From: Candidatus Aquicultor sp.
GTDB taxonomy: Bacteria > Actinomycetota > Aquicultoria > Aquicultorales > Aquicultoraceae
Reading direction: 5' to 3'
NCBI GenBank assembly: GCA_036504445.1
Contig: DASXVE010000024.1
Span: forward strand, 186,001 to 250,000
DNA: 64,000 nucleotides
Shown in pieces: positions 16,587 to 23,493 of this stretch. A program made the position numbers and the translations under genes. Numbering within the stretch: the stretch's first letter is position 1; the number at the start of each line of letters is the position of its first letter. The notes below the pieces were generated by a model. The model saw only the letters and a program-made list of their open reading frames with translations, ran no database searches and was not told where the DNA came from.

Positions 16587-17342
16587 TTACATAACAGCGT
16601 TGTCATAGCGTGCACGAAATTCTCGAACTTTGTCTAAGGGCATCAAGGCAGTTTTGTCCGTGCCGGCGAACTTTACGATGTATGTCTTATTGCCATACGG
16701 AAGAACCTCGGTAACCATATCAGCATTAATTATATAGCCTTTGTGGCAGCGGAAGAATCGGGGGCTGCATAATGCCCGGTCTATATCCTGCAACGTTTGT
16801 TTGGTTTCTATAGTCCCTTGCCGGGTATACAGGATAGTCTTTCGACCTACACGCGTTACCAGAATTATGTCCTGATTCTTAATGAAATATTGCTTGTTGT
16901 TAGACTTAACGCATACCATAGCATCCGCTTTTTCAGGATTTATAGCCTGCTTATCGGCTAGAACGACTTCTCTGCGCTCATCTTTTACTTTTTTTATGCG
17001 TTCGATTGTCTGTTCTATGCGCCCGGCATTAAAGGGCTTGACCAGATAATCAAAGGCATAGACCTCAAATGCCTCGTGGGTGTAAGAATCATAGCCCGTC
17101 GCAAAGATAATAAACGTATCGGGCTTGTTGGTGGAAATCCTGCGTACAGCCTCCAACCCATCTGTTTCCGGCATATCGATATCGACAAATATGACATCCG
17201 GGGCAGATGTGGTTGCGGCTTGTATGAGCTGTTCACCATTCTCTACCTCTGCAGCTACTTCTATATCTGAGATCCGGGCGAGAGCTTTACGCAAGATGAT
17301 TCTCATATAAGGATCATCATCGGCTATTATGACTCTTAACAT
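16587..17342 (-). CDS. agrA: LytTR-family response regulator (AgrA)
   Basis: This is a 251-residue DNA-binding regulator. The receiver domain (about 1-120) has the acidic pocket 'ADDD' (residues 7-10), phospho-acceptor Asp54 in 'FVDIDMPETDG' and Lys102 in 'DYLVKPF'. The C-terminal LytTR domain (about 145-248) has 'FFRCHKGYIINADMV', the family's recognition-helix region. LytTR proteins activate from paired direct repeats. It lies 69 bp downstream of agrC on the same strand, with GAGGGGA before the ATG. In agr systems the partner kinase phosphorylates it in response to the cyclic peptide, and it activates agr and target genes. Confidence 0.88.
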   Translation of the reverse strand: MLRVIIADDDPYMRIILRKALARISDIEVAAEVENGEQLIQAATTSAPDVIFVDIDMPETDGLEAVRRISTNKPDTFIIFATGYDSYTHEAFEVYAFDYLVKPFNAGRIEQTIERIKKVKDERREVVLADKQAINPEKADAMVCVKSNNKQYFIKNQDIILVTRVGRKTILYTRQGTIETKQTLQDIDRALCSPRFFRCHKGYIINADMVTEVLPYGNKTYIVKFAGTDKTALMPLDKVREFRARYDNAVM

Positions 17343-17411
17343 CCTTGCATCCCCTCTACATGGATCGAGTTATCGTTTTGCTCGATATCGGAGCATTATG
17401 CTTTTGGTTTT

Positions 17412-18770
17412 CTAATTTTTAAAGGGTATTTGAACCGTAAACGTAACTTTGTCGCTATCGCTTGCCGCGGAAACCGTCCCCTTGTATGTTTCAATAATCT
17501 TTCGTACGCTATAGAGGCCCATGCCTCGCCCTTCGCCTTTGGTCGAAACGTCCGGATCAAATATGCTGTGAATCAGTGTTTTATCTATCGGCTGCCCCGA
17601 ATTAATAACATCGATTACCAGTAAATTCGTGTTTTTCACCACATTCACTTCTACATAACGCTTATCTACCGGCAAATTGCTTACCGCCTCAAACGCATTA
17701 TCTATTAGATTTCCAAGTATCGTGTTGATATCCCTCGTTCCCATTGGGAGAGGATTGAGGTTGCTGTCGATGTTTATATTAAAGTCGATACTTTTTGCCT
17801 CCGCTAAGCCTGTTTTCGTAAACAGCAGCGCGGTAACACCCACGTTATCGGTCTTGACCAGGTTTAACGATCTCTTAATCTCCGAGACATTTTTCCCGAT
17901 ATATTCCTTTGCTTCATCATGCGCGCCAACCTCAAGCAGCCCATAGGCAACCTGTAGGTGATTGGTAAAGTCATGCCGCTGCGCTCTAATGGTGTTTACC
18001 AACTCTTCAACGCGACGCAGTGAATCAAGCTCGGCCCTGGTTTTAGTTTCCTTCTGTATAAGTGCAAACGTCCGCCTGATCGATACGAGCATCAAAATCG
18101 CCAACACAACAATTACCGAGATGTAAAGGGCCGAGAAGCCGAAAAAACCGCTTGAGAACACGCGACTATCTTCGCTCACCGCTATATAGCTCGATAAATA
18201 TAAGACCACCATAAGGAAGCTCTGGGCAAAAAGGAGGCCGACTAAAGGAAACGATGTGTTAGATATAAGCCGCTTATTCGATTCAGGCTTAACAATGAGC
18301 TCTCTGAACTTTGTAAATTTATCGCTGAATTTTAGCGCCAAGAGTATAAGAACGACCAAAACGATCGCTTCAGGTGTGAAGAAGGCGACGCGATACCAGC
18401 TGTTATTAAAAACCGCGGCAAAAGAGAGCCCTGTTATGGAAAACAAAAGCGGTGCGATAATCGCTTCAACCACGCCGTAGATGATCAATCCCAGCAGCGA
18501 AACCAGAAAGCTGAGCCCAAACGGGATGGCAACCGCAAAATAGATAACCGCTGAGAAAGTAACAAACTGAAGCAGGGTATGAAAGCCAAAGGGAATAGGA
18601 AGCAATCTAGTTAGATCACCGAGAATTGCCTGTATGAAACCGATAAACAGTACCTGGCTCAGCTTTGGTTTTATCCCAAATATGGATAAACCAAGTATAG
18701 CCACAAGCGAGGCTTCCGGAAAGGAAACCAAAAATAGCACTACGGGCGAGAGCGACTCCATTGTTGTCAT
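17412..18770 (-). CDS. agrC: AgrC-like sensor histidine kinase (peptide receptor)
   Basis: This is a 452-residue kinase with a polytopic N-terminus of about seven helices (residues ~8-235), the receptor layout of AgrC. A coiled linker leads to the phospho-acceptor motif 'RAQRHDFTNHLQ' (His266), which is the HPK10/SPOB-like form shared with AgrC. The catalytic domain has the N box 'LGNLIDNAFEA' (~352-362) and G box 'GEGRGMGLYSV' (~413-422). A second ATG three codons in (18761) is better placed from AAGGAT and may be the true start. A minus-strand promoter TTGCAT-N17-TATGCT lies upstream. No fused signal-sensing domain other than the membrane region is present, consistent with a membrane-embedded peptide receptor. 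Confidence 0.85.
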   Translation of the reverse strand: MTTMESLSPVVLFLVSFPEASLVAILGLSIFGIKPKLSQVLFIGFIQAILGDLTRLLPIPFGFHTLLQFVTFSAVIYFAVAIPFGLSFLVSLLGLIIYGVVEAIIAPLLFSITGLSFAAVFNNSWYRVAFFTPEAIVLVVLILLALKFSDKFTKFRELIVKPESNKRLISNTSFPLVGLLFAQSFLMVVLYLSSYIAVSEDSRVFSSGFFGFSALYISVIVVLAILMLVSIRRTFALIQKETKTRAELDSLRRVEELVNTIRAQRHDFTNHLQVAYGLLEVGAHDEAKEYIGKNVSEIKRSLNLVKTDNVGVTALLFTKTGLAEAKSIDFNINIDSNLNPLPMGTRDINTILGNLIDNAFEAVSNLPVDKRYVEVNVVKNTNLLVIDVINSGQPIDKTLIHSIFDPDVSTKGEGRGMGLYSVRKIIETYKGTVSAASDSDKVTFTVQIPFKN

Positions 18771-18891
18771 CCTTAGCCAAGAAACTTCACCATTTGTTAA
18801 GAATAATTAATAGATATCAATTAACCTTAAGCATATTTGACTTTCGGTTTGTATGCAAATCTAGGGGATGGTTATACATATGAAAATATAA

Positions 18892-18919
18892 AAAGCAGAA
18901 GTGAATTCGCTTCTGCTTT
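18892..18919 (-). terminator. Rho-independent terminator after the small two-helix gene
   Basis: A perfect 10-bp inverted repeat (18892-18901 with 18910-18919, eight-base loop) is followed on the minus strand by TTTTTATATTTT. It separates the MFS/small-protein transcript from agrC. Confidence 0.75.
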
Positions 18920-18963
18920 AATGTACTATAAGTACGCTTATTTGCTATCCGCAGTAGAATCGG

Positions 18964-19137
18964 TTATGCCACTGCACGTCCGTATGCCCAGCACGCCATG
19001 ACGAAAAGAGCCAATCCTGCCAGAACCGATGCAACCGATCCTACGTTAATACCCTGGCGCATCACACCTGTGATGCCTCCCTGAATCGAGAGAATTCCTC
19101 AGCCAACCCCGACTACTAATAACACCCAATACCACAT
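18964..19137 (-). pseudogene. Small two-helix membrane protein with in-frame TGA at codon 13
   Basis: A 58-codon frame runs from ATG at 19137, six bases after a strong AAGGAG, to TAA at 18964. It is interrupted only by TGA at 19099-19101 (codon 13). The first helix reads MWYWVLLVVGVG before the TGA. The second part has GILSIQGGITGVM and a clear transmembrane segment 'VASVLAGLALFVMACWAY'. The hydrophobic pattern and the reading frame are preserved on both sides. This indicates either a very recent nonsense mutation (TGG to TGA is possible), readthrough, or an assembly error. It follows the MFS gene by 35 bp on the same strand and has its own terminator. Function is unknown. Confidence 0.6.
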
Positions 19138-19172
19138 AGCTTTCTCCTTCTCCTGCAGATATATTTACAACC

Positions 19173-20507
19173 CTAGGTTCTTTCTCTATATAGCATATAC
19201 GCTGTCCTAACTCTCTGTCGATTCCTTAGCACCAAAATCCCAAAGAGAAACACAATAATTGCCCCGACCCGCAGGGCGGTCTCAGTGCCCGCCCTCTCGG
19301 CCAGCCACCCGATTTCAAAGTTCCCCAGCGGGGCAAGGCCTATAAACATTAGCACATAAATGCTCGCCACGCGTCCGCGAACTTCGTCGGATACCAAGTT
19401 CTGAATAGTCGTGTTCACGGTTGAGAACTGAGCTATCAAGCCGAGCCCTGCAAAGAAGAGCAGCACTAAGGCAAGCGAGAAGTTGGACGTAAACGTAAAC
19501 AAGGCGAGGCTTACTGCGAACAATGTGTTTCCCCCGATAATGGATGCCATCGTGGACACTCTCTCGGAAAAAGCAGATATAAGTACTACCGCCACCAGTG
19601 CGCCTAATCCGGATGCCATATAGAGGTAGCCGAGACCGGATGCGCCTACGTGAAAGATATTCCTGGCGATAACCGGCATAATAGTTGTGTACGACCAGCC
19701 GAAAATCGAGATTACGCCGGTAAAAATCAGGAGCGTACGTATTATCGGGTGAGTGAACGAGTATGCGATGCCTTCTCTAATGGCTTTAATCGGGTGCGGC
19801 ACTTCTTTCGGCACATATGGCTCTACGTGTATTGCAAGCAACGCGATTATTACCGCTATATAGCTTAGGCCGTTAACAATAAAAGCTCCCCCGGTACCGA
19901 CGACCGATATAAGGAAACCGGCAATACCGGGCCCGATGACTCGCGCCGCGTTAAAAGTGCCGGAATTAAGAGCAATTGCGGACGGCAGCACATCCTTCCC
20001 TACCATCTCGGGAACAAATGCTTGCCGGGCAGGGGAATCGATGGCGTTTACCGACCCTAAAAGAAACGCCAGCAACCCGATTTCCCAAACGGCAATGACG
20101 CCCAGCACCGTCAATATTCCAAGGGTGAAAGCCAAGATCATCGAACTCGCCTGGGTAAAAATGAGGATCTGTCTCTTTGGGAACCTATCAACAATTACGC
20201 CGCCAAAAAGAGAAAAGAGCAGCGCGGGCACGGTGGCAAGTGCGGCAATAACACCTATAAGAAAAGCTGAGTTGGTCAGCGTTAAAACGAGCCATCCTTG
20301 GGCAACAATCTGAAGCCATGTCCCGATGAGCGACACTAATTGCCCGGCAAAATAGAACCTGTAGTTTCTGTTATCAAGGGCGGGAAACAGCGCGACGAAC
20401 CTCTTAGGAAATTGAGATTCGCCCATGCTGACTTCAAGGCTCTCGTCAACAATATGTGTTTCCTCGTCGTTGAAGGTCTTTTTGCTTGATGTAGCCATTT
20501 TATTCAT
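19173..20507 (-). CDS. MFS transporter, EntS/DUF894-like exporter family
   Basis: This is a major facilitator of about 444 residues with 10-12 predicted helices. The motifs 'YRFYFAGQLVSLIGTWLQIVAQGWLVL' near the N-terminus and the loop-2 motif 'GGVIVDRFPKRQ' are typical of the enterobactin-exporter-like MFS_3 group. 'SPARQAFVPEMV' and 'ALNSGTFNAARVIGPGIAG' are further signatures. The frame opens further upstream (to 20570), but those residues are not family-like. An ATG at 20507 or 20498 is more likely, although neither has a good Shine-Dalgarno. The substrate is unknown. A small two-helix protein gene follows on the same strand. Confidence 0.82.
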   Translation of the reverse strand: MNKMATSSKKTFNDEETHIVDESLEVSMGESQFPKRFVALFPALDNRNYRFYFAGQLVSLIGTWLQIVAQGWLVLTLTNSAFLIGVIAALATVPALLFSLFGGVIVDRFPKRQILIFTQASSMILAFTLGILTVLGVIAVWEIGLLAFLLGSVNAIDSPARQAFVPEMVGKDVLPSAIALNSGTFNAARVIGPGIAGFLISVVGTGGAFIVNGLSYIAVIIALLAIHVEPYVPKEVPHPIKAIREGIAYSFTHPIIRTLLIFTGVISIFGWSYTTIMPVIARNIFHVGASGLGYLYMASGLGALVAVVLISAFSERVSTMASIIGGNTLFAVSLALFTFTSNFSLALVLLFFAGLGLIAQFSTVNTTIQNLVSDEVRGRVASIYVLMFIGLAPLGNFEIGWLAERAGTETALRVGAIIVFLFGILVLRNRQRVRTAYMLYRERT

Positions 20508-20958
20508 TTCTTTTTTATCATGTTGATAACTGCAATCTAAGAAAAACGCCAGTAGCGACAACTCCCGCAAATCAGCCGGTATTTTATCACCTTTCTTCTT
20601 GCCCGGGTTGTCGTAAACACAATATGCGTTTTTCTCGTTTATCTATTAATATTTCAAGCACGCGGTTGACCGGATTTGCGACAGGTGGTAATCGGCGGTT
20701 GAAACTGGAAAATGACTTATTAAAGTCGTTTTCCAGGTGCACTCTTATATTATATCAGACTCTAGCGGAGCCGATAAGGGCTTATTACTGCAGCCGCCTG
20801 TTTCCCGGGCTTATAAAAGCGAAAAAGCGTTTTGGGTATAATGCTGCTATAGATAATACTATGATAAACAGCATTGCACACATCACCACCATAGTGGAAG
20901 AGAAACCGCCCTATAGAGCGGTTTCTTAAAATATTCAAGATATATGCTCTGGCCGGCG
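20508..20958. other. Gene-free stretch with two hairpins
   Basis: No gene is seen. A long hairpin with one G-T pair lies at 20705-20736 (14-bp arms, four-base loop) without a T-run on either side. A second hairpin at 20901-20926 is listed separately as the probable ferredoxin terminator. Confidence 0.5.
20901..20926 (-). terminator. Probable terminator of the ferredoxin gene
   Basis: A perfect 9-bp inverted repeat AGAAACCGC/GCGGTTTCT with an eight-base loop lies 33 bp past the ferredoxin stop. On the minus strand it ends in TTTCTCTT, a modest T-run. Confidence 0.5.
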
Positions 20959-21156
20959 CTACTCTTCTTCTATTGAGATCGCAACCGCCGGGCATTCTTC
21001 AATCGCTTCATTAATCTTATCATTGAGGCTCGGATCAGGATCCTCATTTATAACGTAAGCAAGCCCGTCATCGCGTAACTCAAACACCTCCGGGCATATC
21101 TCAGCGCAAACGCCGTCACCTATGCATTCATCATGATTAACGATAGGTTTTGCCAT
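20959..21156 (-). CDS. [4Fe-4S] ferredoxin with an aspartate ligand (Pyrococcus-type)
   Basis: This is a 65-residue single-cluster ferredoxin. Counting from the ATG at 21156 (eight bases after AAAGGAG; a longer frame to 21174 overlaps this Shine-Dalgarno), the ligands are Cys11, Asp14, Cys17 and Cys55. Cys21 of the 'CAEICP' segment is also present. The motif CIGDGVCAEICP has Asp where most ferredoxins have Cys, exactly as in Pyrococcus furiosus ferredoxin (CIGDAICASLCP). Such proteins carry an oxidation-sensitive cluster that converts between [4Fe-4S] and [3Fe-4S] forms. The tail is acidic (ISIEEE). It is monocistronic and a low-potential electron carrier. Its partner is not evident. Confidence 0.88.
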   Translation of the reverse strand: MAKPIVNHDECIGDGVCAEICPEVFELRDDGLAYVINEDPDPSLNDKINEAIEECPAVAISIEEE

Positions 21157-21380
21157 ACAACAATCTCCTTTCATGATTTAAGGTTCTACACATCCCATTT
21201 CATATAAACCATAATTTCGCCTCATCATTATACCCAATAACAATAGTTCGAAATTCCAAACACGCTTTGCCGTGGGTTTTCCAAGCACCGTCCCAATGAG
21301 ACAATATCCGTACTCTTATGCAACTTGTCTTCTTGCATTAACCCCTGCTGAAAAGTTTGAAATATTTTTATGAAAAAGTG

Positions 21381-21433
21381 TTTACATCGATGCCTTTAGG
21401 TAGTATGTTACCTATTATAGGTAATGCATTACC
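21381..21433 (+). promoter_or_regulatory. marR promoter and overlapping palindromic operators
   Basis: A promoter TTTACA (21381-21386)-N17-TATGTT (21404-21409) is overlapped by TTACCTAT-T-ATAGGTAA (21408-21424, perfect arms). It is also overlapped by the perfect palindrome GGTAATGCATTACC (21420-21433). The two palindromes share the GGTAA arm. Their position over the -10 and start site fits autorepression by the MarR protein encoded 17 bp downstream. Confidence 0.65.
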
Positions 21434-21449
21434 CAATAGGAGGGTCACT

Positions 21450-21950
21450 GTGTCAACTCAAACTGAAAGTATCTGGCAGCAAGAGATGAGTGAAATCTTT
21501 GGTGAAATCTTTCAATTAGAGCGAAAGCTCGAGTCCTTACTGGATAAGGTGCTTGCGCCATACAATCTTACTACCAAACAATGGCTCGTGCTTGCCGTTA
21601 TCGAAAACTTATTCCAAAGAAAACCATCAATTAAAGAAGTGGCCCGGCAACTTAACACTTCCCATCAGAACATTAAGGCAATCGCGTTGAATCTCGAGCA
21701 ACGCGGTTTCGTGACCCTTGAAAGCGACCCAAGCGATAAACGAGTGACCCGCCTTGCAACCACCCTGCAAAGCAAAGAATTCTGGCAGAAAAGAGAAATT
21801 GGGGACAAAGCGTATATCGCCGCTCTCTTTCAATATCTAACAAGCCAGGAAACACTGCTTTTGCAACAACTACTCAGAAAGCTATCAGACGGTATTGATG
21901 AGCTTTCGCAACAAATCAGCAATGAGACGAAGGAGGACTACGATGGGTAA
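21450..21950 (+). CDS. MarR family transcriptional regulator
   Basis: This is a 166-residue winged-helix regulator. The helix-turn-helix 'PSIKEVARQLNTSHQNIKAIALNLEQRGFV' and the wing 'ESDPSDKRVTRLATT' (D-x-R-D-like basic wing) are MarR signatures. Flanking helices form the dimer interface. The start is GTG at 21450, five bases after GGAGGG. An upstream ATG frame runs through the promoter and operators and is not real. The gene overlaps the downstream DUF6544-like gene by eight bases, so the regulator and a membrane-anchored protein are co-expressed. Confidence 0.87.
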   Translation: MSTQTESIWQQEMSEIFGEIFQLERKLESLLDKVLAPYNLTTKQWLVLAVIENLFQRKPSIKEVARQLNTSHQNIKAIALNLEQRGFVTLESDPSDKRVTRLATTLQSKEFWQKREIGDKAYIAALFQYLTSQETLLLQQLLRKLSDGIDELSQQISNETKEDYDG

Positions 21951-22818
21951 TTTTGCACTGTTTATAAAGCTCGCGCTCATAGGAGTGGGCGTACTGCTAG
22001 TATTAGCAGCAGTTGTAGTCGGTATTGGCAATATCAGCTTTAAACGTGCCTTTAACGGCAAAGTCGGACGGCTATTTAAGGACCAACCAAAAGCTGAGCG
22101 CGCAGTAATCACAGAAGAAGACATCAAAGACCTGCCTGAGCCGGTGCAACGATTCCTGCGCTACACCAAAGTCATCGGCAAAAAGAGAGTAGCAACCGTA
22201 AGACTTAAGCAAAAAGGGTTTATGAGACCAAAACCGGATGGGAACTGGATTCCTCTTGAGGCAGAACAATTCTTTGCTGTGGATAACCCCGGCTTTGTAT
22301 GGAAAGGGAGCCTCACTATGGCGCCGCTTCTCACAATGTCGGCTCAAGATATGTACCTGAACGGCACAGGCAATATGCATGTGAAGGTAATGTCGACCAT
22401 CACCGCGGTTAATGCCAAAGGCAAAGACATGGATAAGGCCTCGCTGCTTCGTTACTTAAGCGAGATGTCGTGGTTCCCAACCTCGTTCGTCAGCGACAAG
22501 GTCAAGTGGGAGCCGATCGATGCACAAAGCGCGAGAGCTAGTATAACCGATCACGGCATCACGGTTTCCGGGGTTTTCACTTTTAACGATAAGGGAGAGC
22601 TTATATACTTTGCCGCTGAACGAGCCCGCGATGTTGGCGGCGGCAAGCTTGTTAAGACGAAATGGATTGCGGACTCACCGGTCCGCGAGTATAGAACAAT
22701 AAATGGGATGCACATCCAAGTCAAAGGACAGGCGAGCTGGCATCTCGATTCCGGGGAGTATACGTATATTAAATTGGATCTAACGGACATCGAGTATGAC
22801 AACCCAACCCTCTATTAA
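21943..22818 (+). CDS. DUF6544-like membrane-anchored protein
   Basis: This is a 291-residue protein with one N-terminal membrane helix (about residues 5-28) and a large soluble domain. The segments 'LPEPVQRFLRYTKVIGK', 'RLKQKGFMRPKPDGNW', 'FAVDNPGFVWKGSL' and 'YLSEMSWFPTSF' look like the DUF6544/DUF6920 family, whose function is unknown. The ATG at 21943 follows AAGGAGG by six bases and overlaps the end of the MarR gene; longer upstream frames are inside marR. Co-regulation by the MarR protein is likely. I did not see catalytic motifs. Confidence 0.7.
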   Translation: MGNFALFIKLALIGVGVLLVLAAVVVGIGNISFKRAFNGKVGRLFKDQPKAERAVITEEDIKDLPEPVQRFLRYTKVIGKKRVATVRLKQKGFMRPKPDGNWIPLEAEQFFAVDNPGFVWKGSLTMAPLLTMSAQDMYLNGTGNMHVKVMSTITAVNAKGKDMDKASLLRYLSEMSWFPTSFVSDKVKWEPIDAQSARASITDHGITVSGVFTFNDKGELIYFAAERARDVGGGKLVKTKWIADSPVREYRTINGMHIQVKGQASWHLDSGEYTYIKLDLTDIEYDNPTLY

Positions 22819-22867
22819 TTGAAGGTTATCTTGATTTAAGGCACCTGGGCACTGGGCACGTATGATA

Positions 22868-22957
22868 GAAGTTTATTGCCAAGCTGGATTCGGCGGATGG
22901 CATCAGGAAAGACAACATCGCTCCGATCATCGCTTGGGCAAAAGGTCAGGATTAAGT
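22868..22957 (+). pseudogene. Short C-terminal gene remnant (EF-hand-like segment)
   Basis: An open fragment just after a stop codon encodes about 29 residues ending 'IIAWAKGQD' and a TAA. The 'KLDSADGIRKDNI' segment resembles an acidic calcium-loop helix. No start codon or Shine-Dalgarno is present, so I read it as debris of a lost gene. Confidence 0.3.
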
Positions 22958-22959
22958 AA

Positions 22960-23027
22960 CTAGAATAGCACCTCCACCGTACCTTTTCCGCCATCGACCC
23001 GTACTAAATCACCGGGCTGGAAACAAA
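22960..23027 (-). pseudogene. Remnant of a PEP-utilising mobile domain
   Basis: The minus strand encodes 'FQPGDLVRVDGGKGTVEVLF' and a TAG. This is the typical C-terminal end of a PEP-synthase/PPDK-type swivelling domain (G-D-x-V-x-VDG-x-x-G-x-V). Nothing upstream belongs to it, because the tRNA-Asn terminator abuts the fragment. It is a truncated leftover. Confidence 0.45.
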
Positions 23028-23053
23028 AAGTGGCTTTTGATAAGCCACTTTTT
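23025..23053 (-). terminator. Terminator of tRNA-Asn
   Basis: A perfect 12-bp hairpin AAAAAGTGGCTT/AAGCCACTTTTT with a five-base loop begins nine bases past the tRNA 3' end. On the minus strand it ends in five T's. Confidence 0.85.
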
Positions 23054-23061
23054 CCAATTTG

Positions 23062-23133
23062 CTCCCCGGGCAAGATTCGAACTTGCAACCCTTCGGTTAA
23101 CAGCCGAATGCTCTACCGTTGAGCTACCGAGGA
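23062..23133 (-). tRNA. tRNA-Asn (GTT)
   Basis: A 72-nt cloverleaf folds on the minus strand. The acceptor stem is TCCTCGG/CCGGGGA with discriminator G. The D arm GCTC/GAGC, the anticodon stem TTCGG/CCGAA with loop CTGTTAA (anticodon GTT) and the T arm GCAAG-TTCGAAT-CTTGC all pair. The 3' CCA is not encoded. Confidence 0.95.
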
Positions 23134-23182
23134 ACGGGTTGTGACGCAATATTCACTTTTGTGCGCGATGCACACTTTTAGC

Positions 23183-23211
23183 ATTATAAAAGATATTTCC
23201 ATAAGTTTCAA
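23183..23211 (-). promoter_or_regulatory. Promoter of tRNA-Asn
   Basis: On the minus strand TTGAAA (23206-23211) and TATAAT (23183-23188) are 17 bp apart, about 50 bp upstream of the mature tRNA 5' end. Confidence 0.75.
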
Positions 23212-23366
23212 GCGTGTATGGCAATGACGGACACCGTTTCTGACCATATTGCCTTTAAATGCATAAAGCCATCCCGGGCGTAAGCGCGCGACCAACGAGC
23301 AGTTCATCACACCGTCATATTTAGTACATTCCATAGCAATCTCGATACACCGACAACAAGATACTC

Positions 23367-23395
23367 TTAAACTCACCCCATGCTTGATGTATAAT
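23367..23395 (+). promoter_or_regulatory. Promoter of the polyferredoxin gene
   Basis: TTAAAC (23367-23372) and TATAAT (23390-23395) are 17 bp apart. They lie about 100 bp upstream of the ATG at 23494. The rest of 23212-23493 shows no gene. Confidence 0.6.
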
Positions 23396-23493
23396 GTTTC
23401 CAAGGCGCTTATTACCAAACTATCAGCCGGAACCAAAGGTTGGCGCACATAAGTCGCAGGAATTCGTGCACGTAGGAGGTTGTTACTACTTAT

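Noticed and set aside
18771-18890. AgrA-type direct repeats upstream of agrC
   Set aside because: The AT-rich region contains short repeats by composition, but none match the TCAGA core or the 21-22 bp spacing seen elsewhere.
23113-23448. 111-codon minus-strand frame
   Set aside because: It overlaps the tRNA-Asn gene and its promoter, has no Shine-Dalgarno and resembles no protein.
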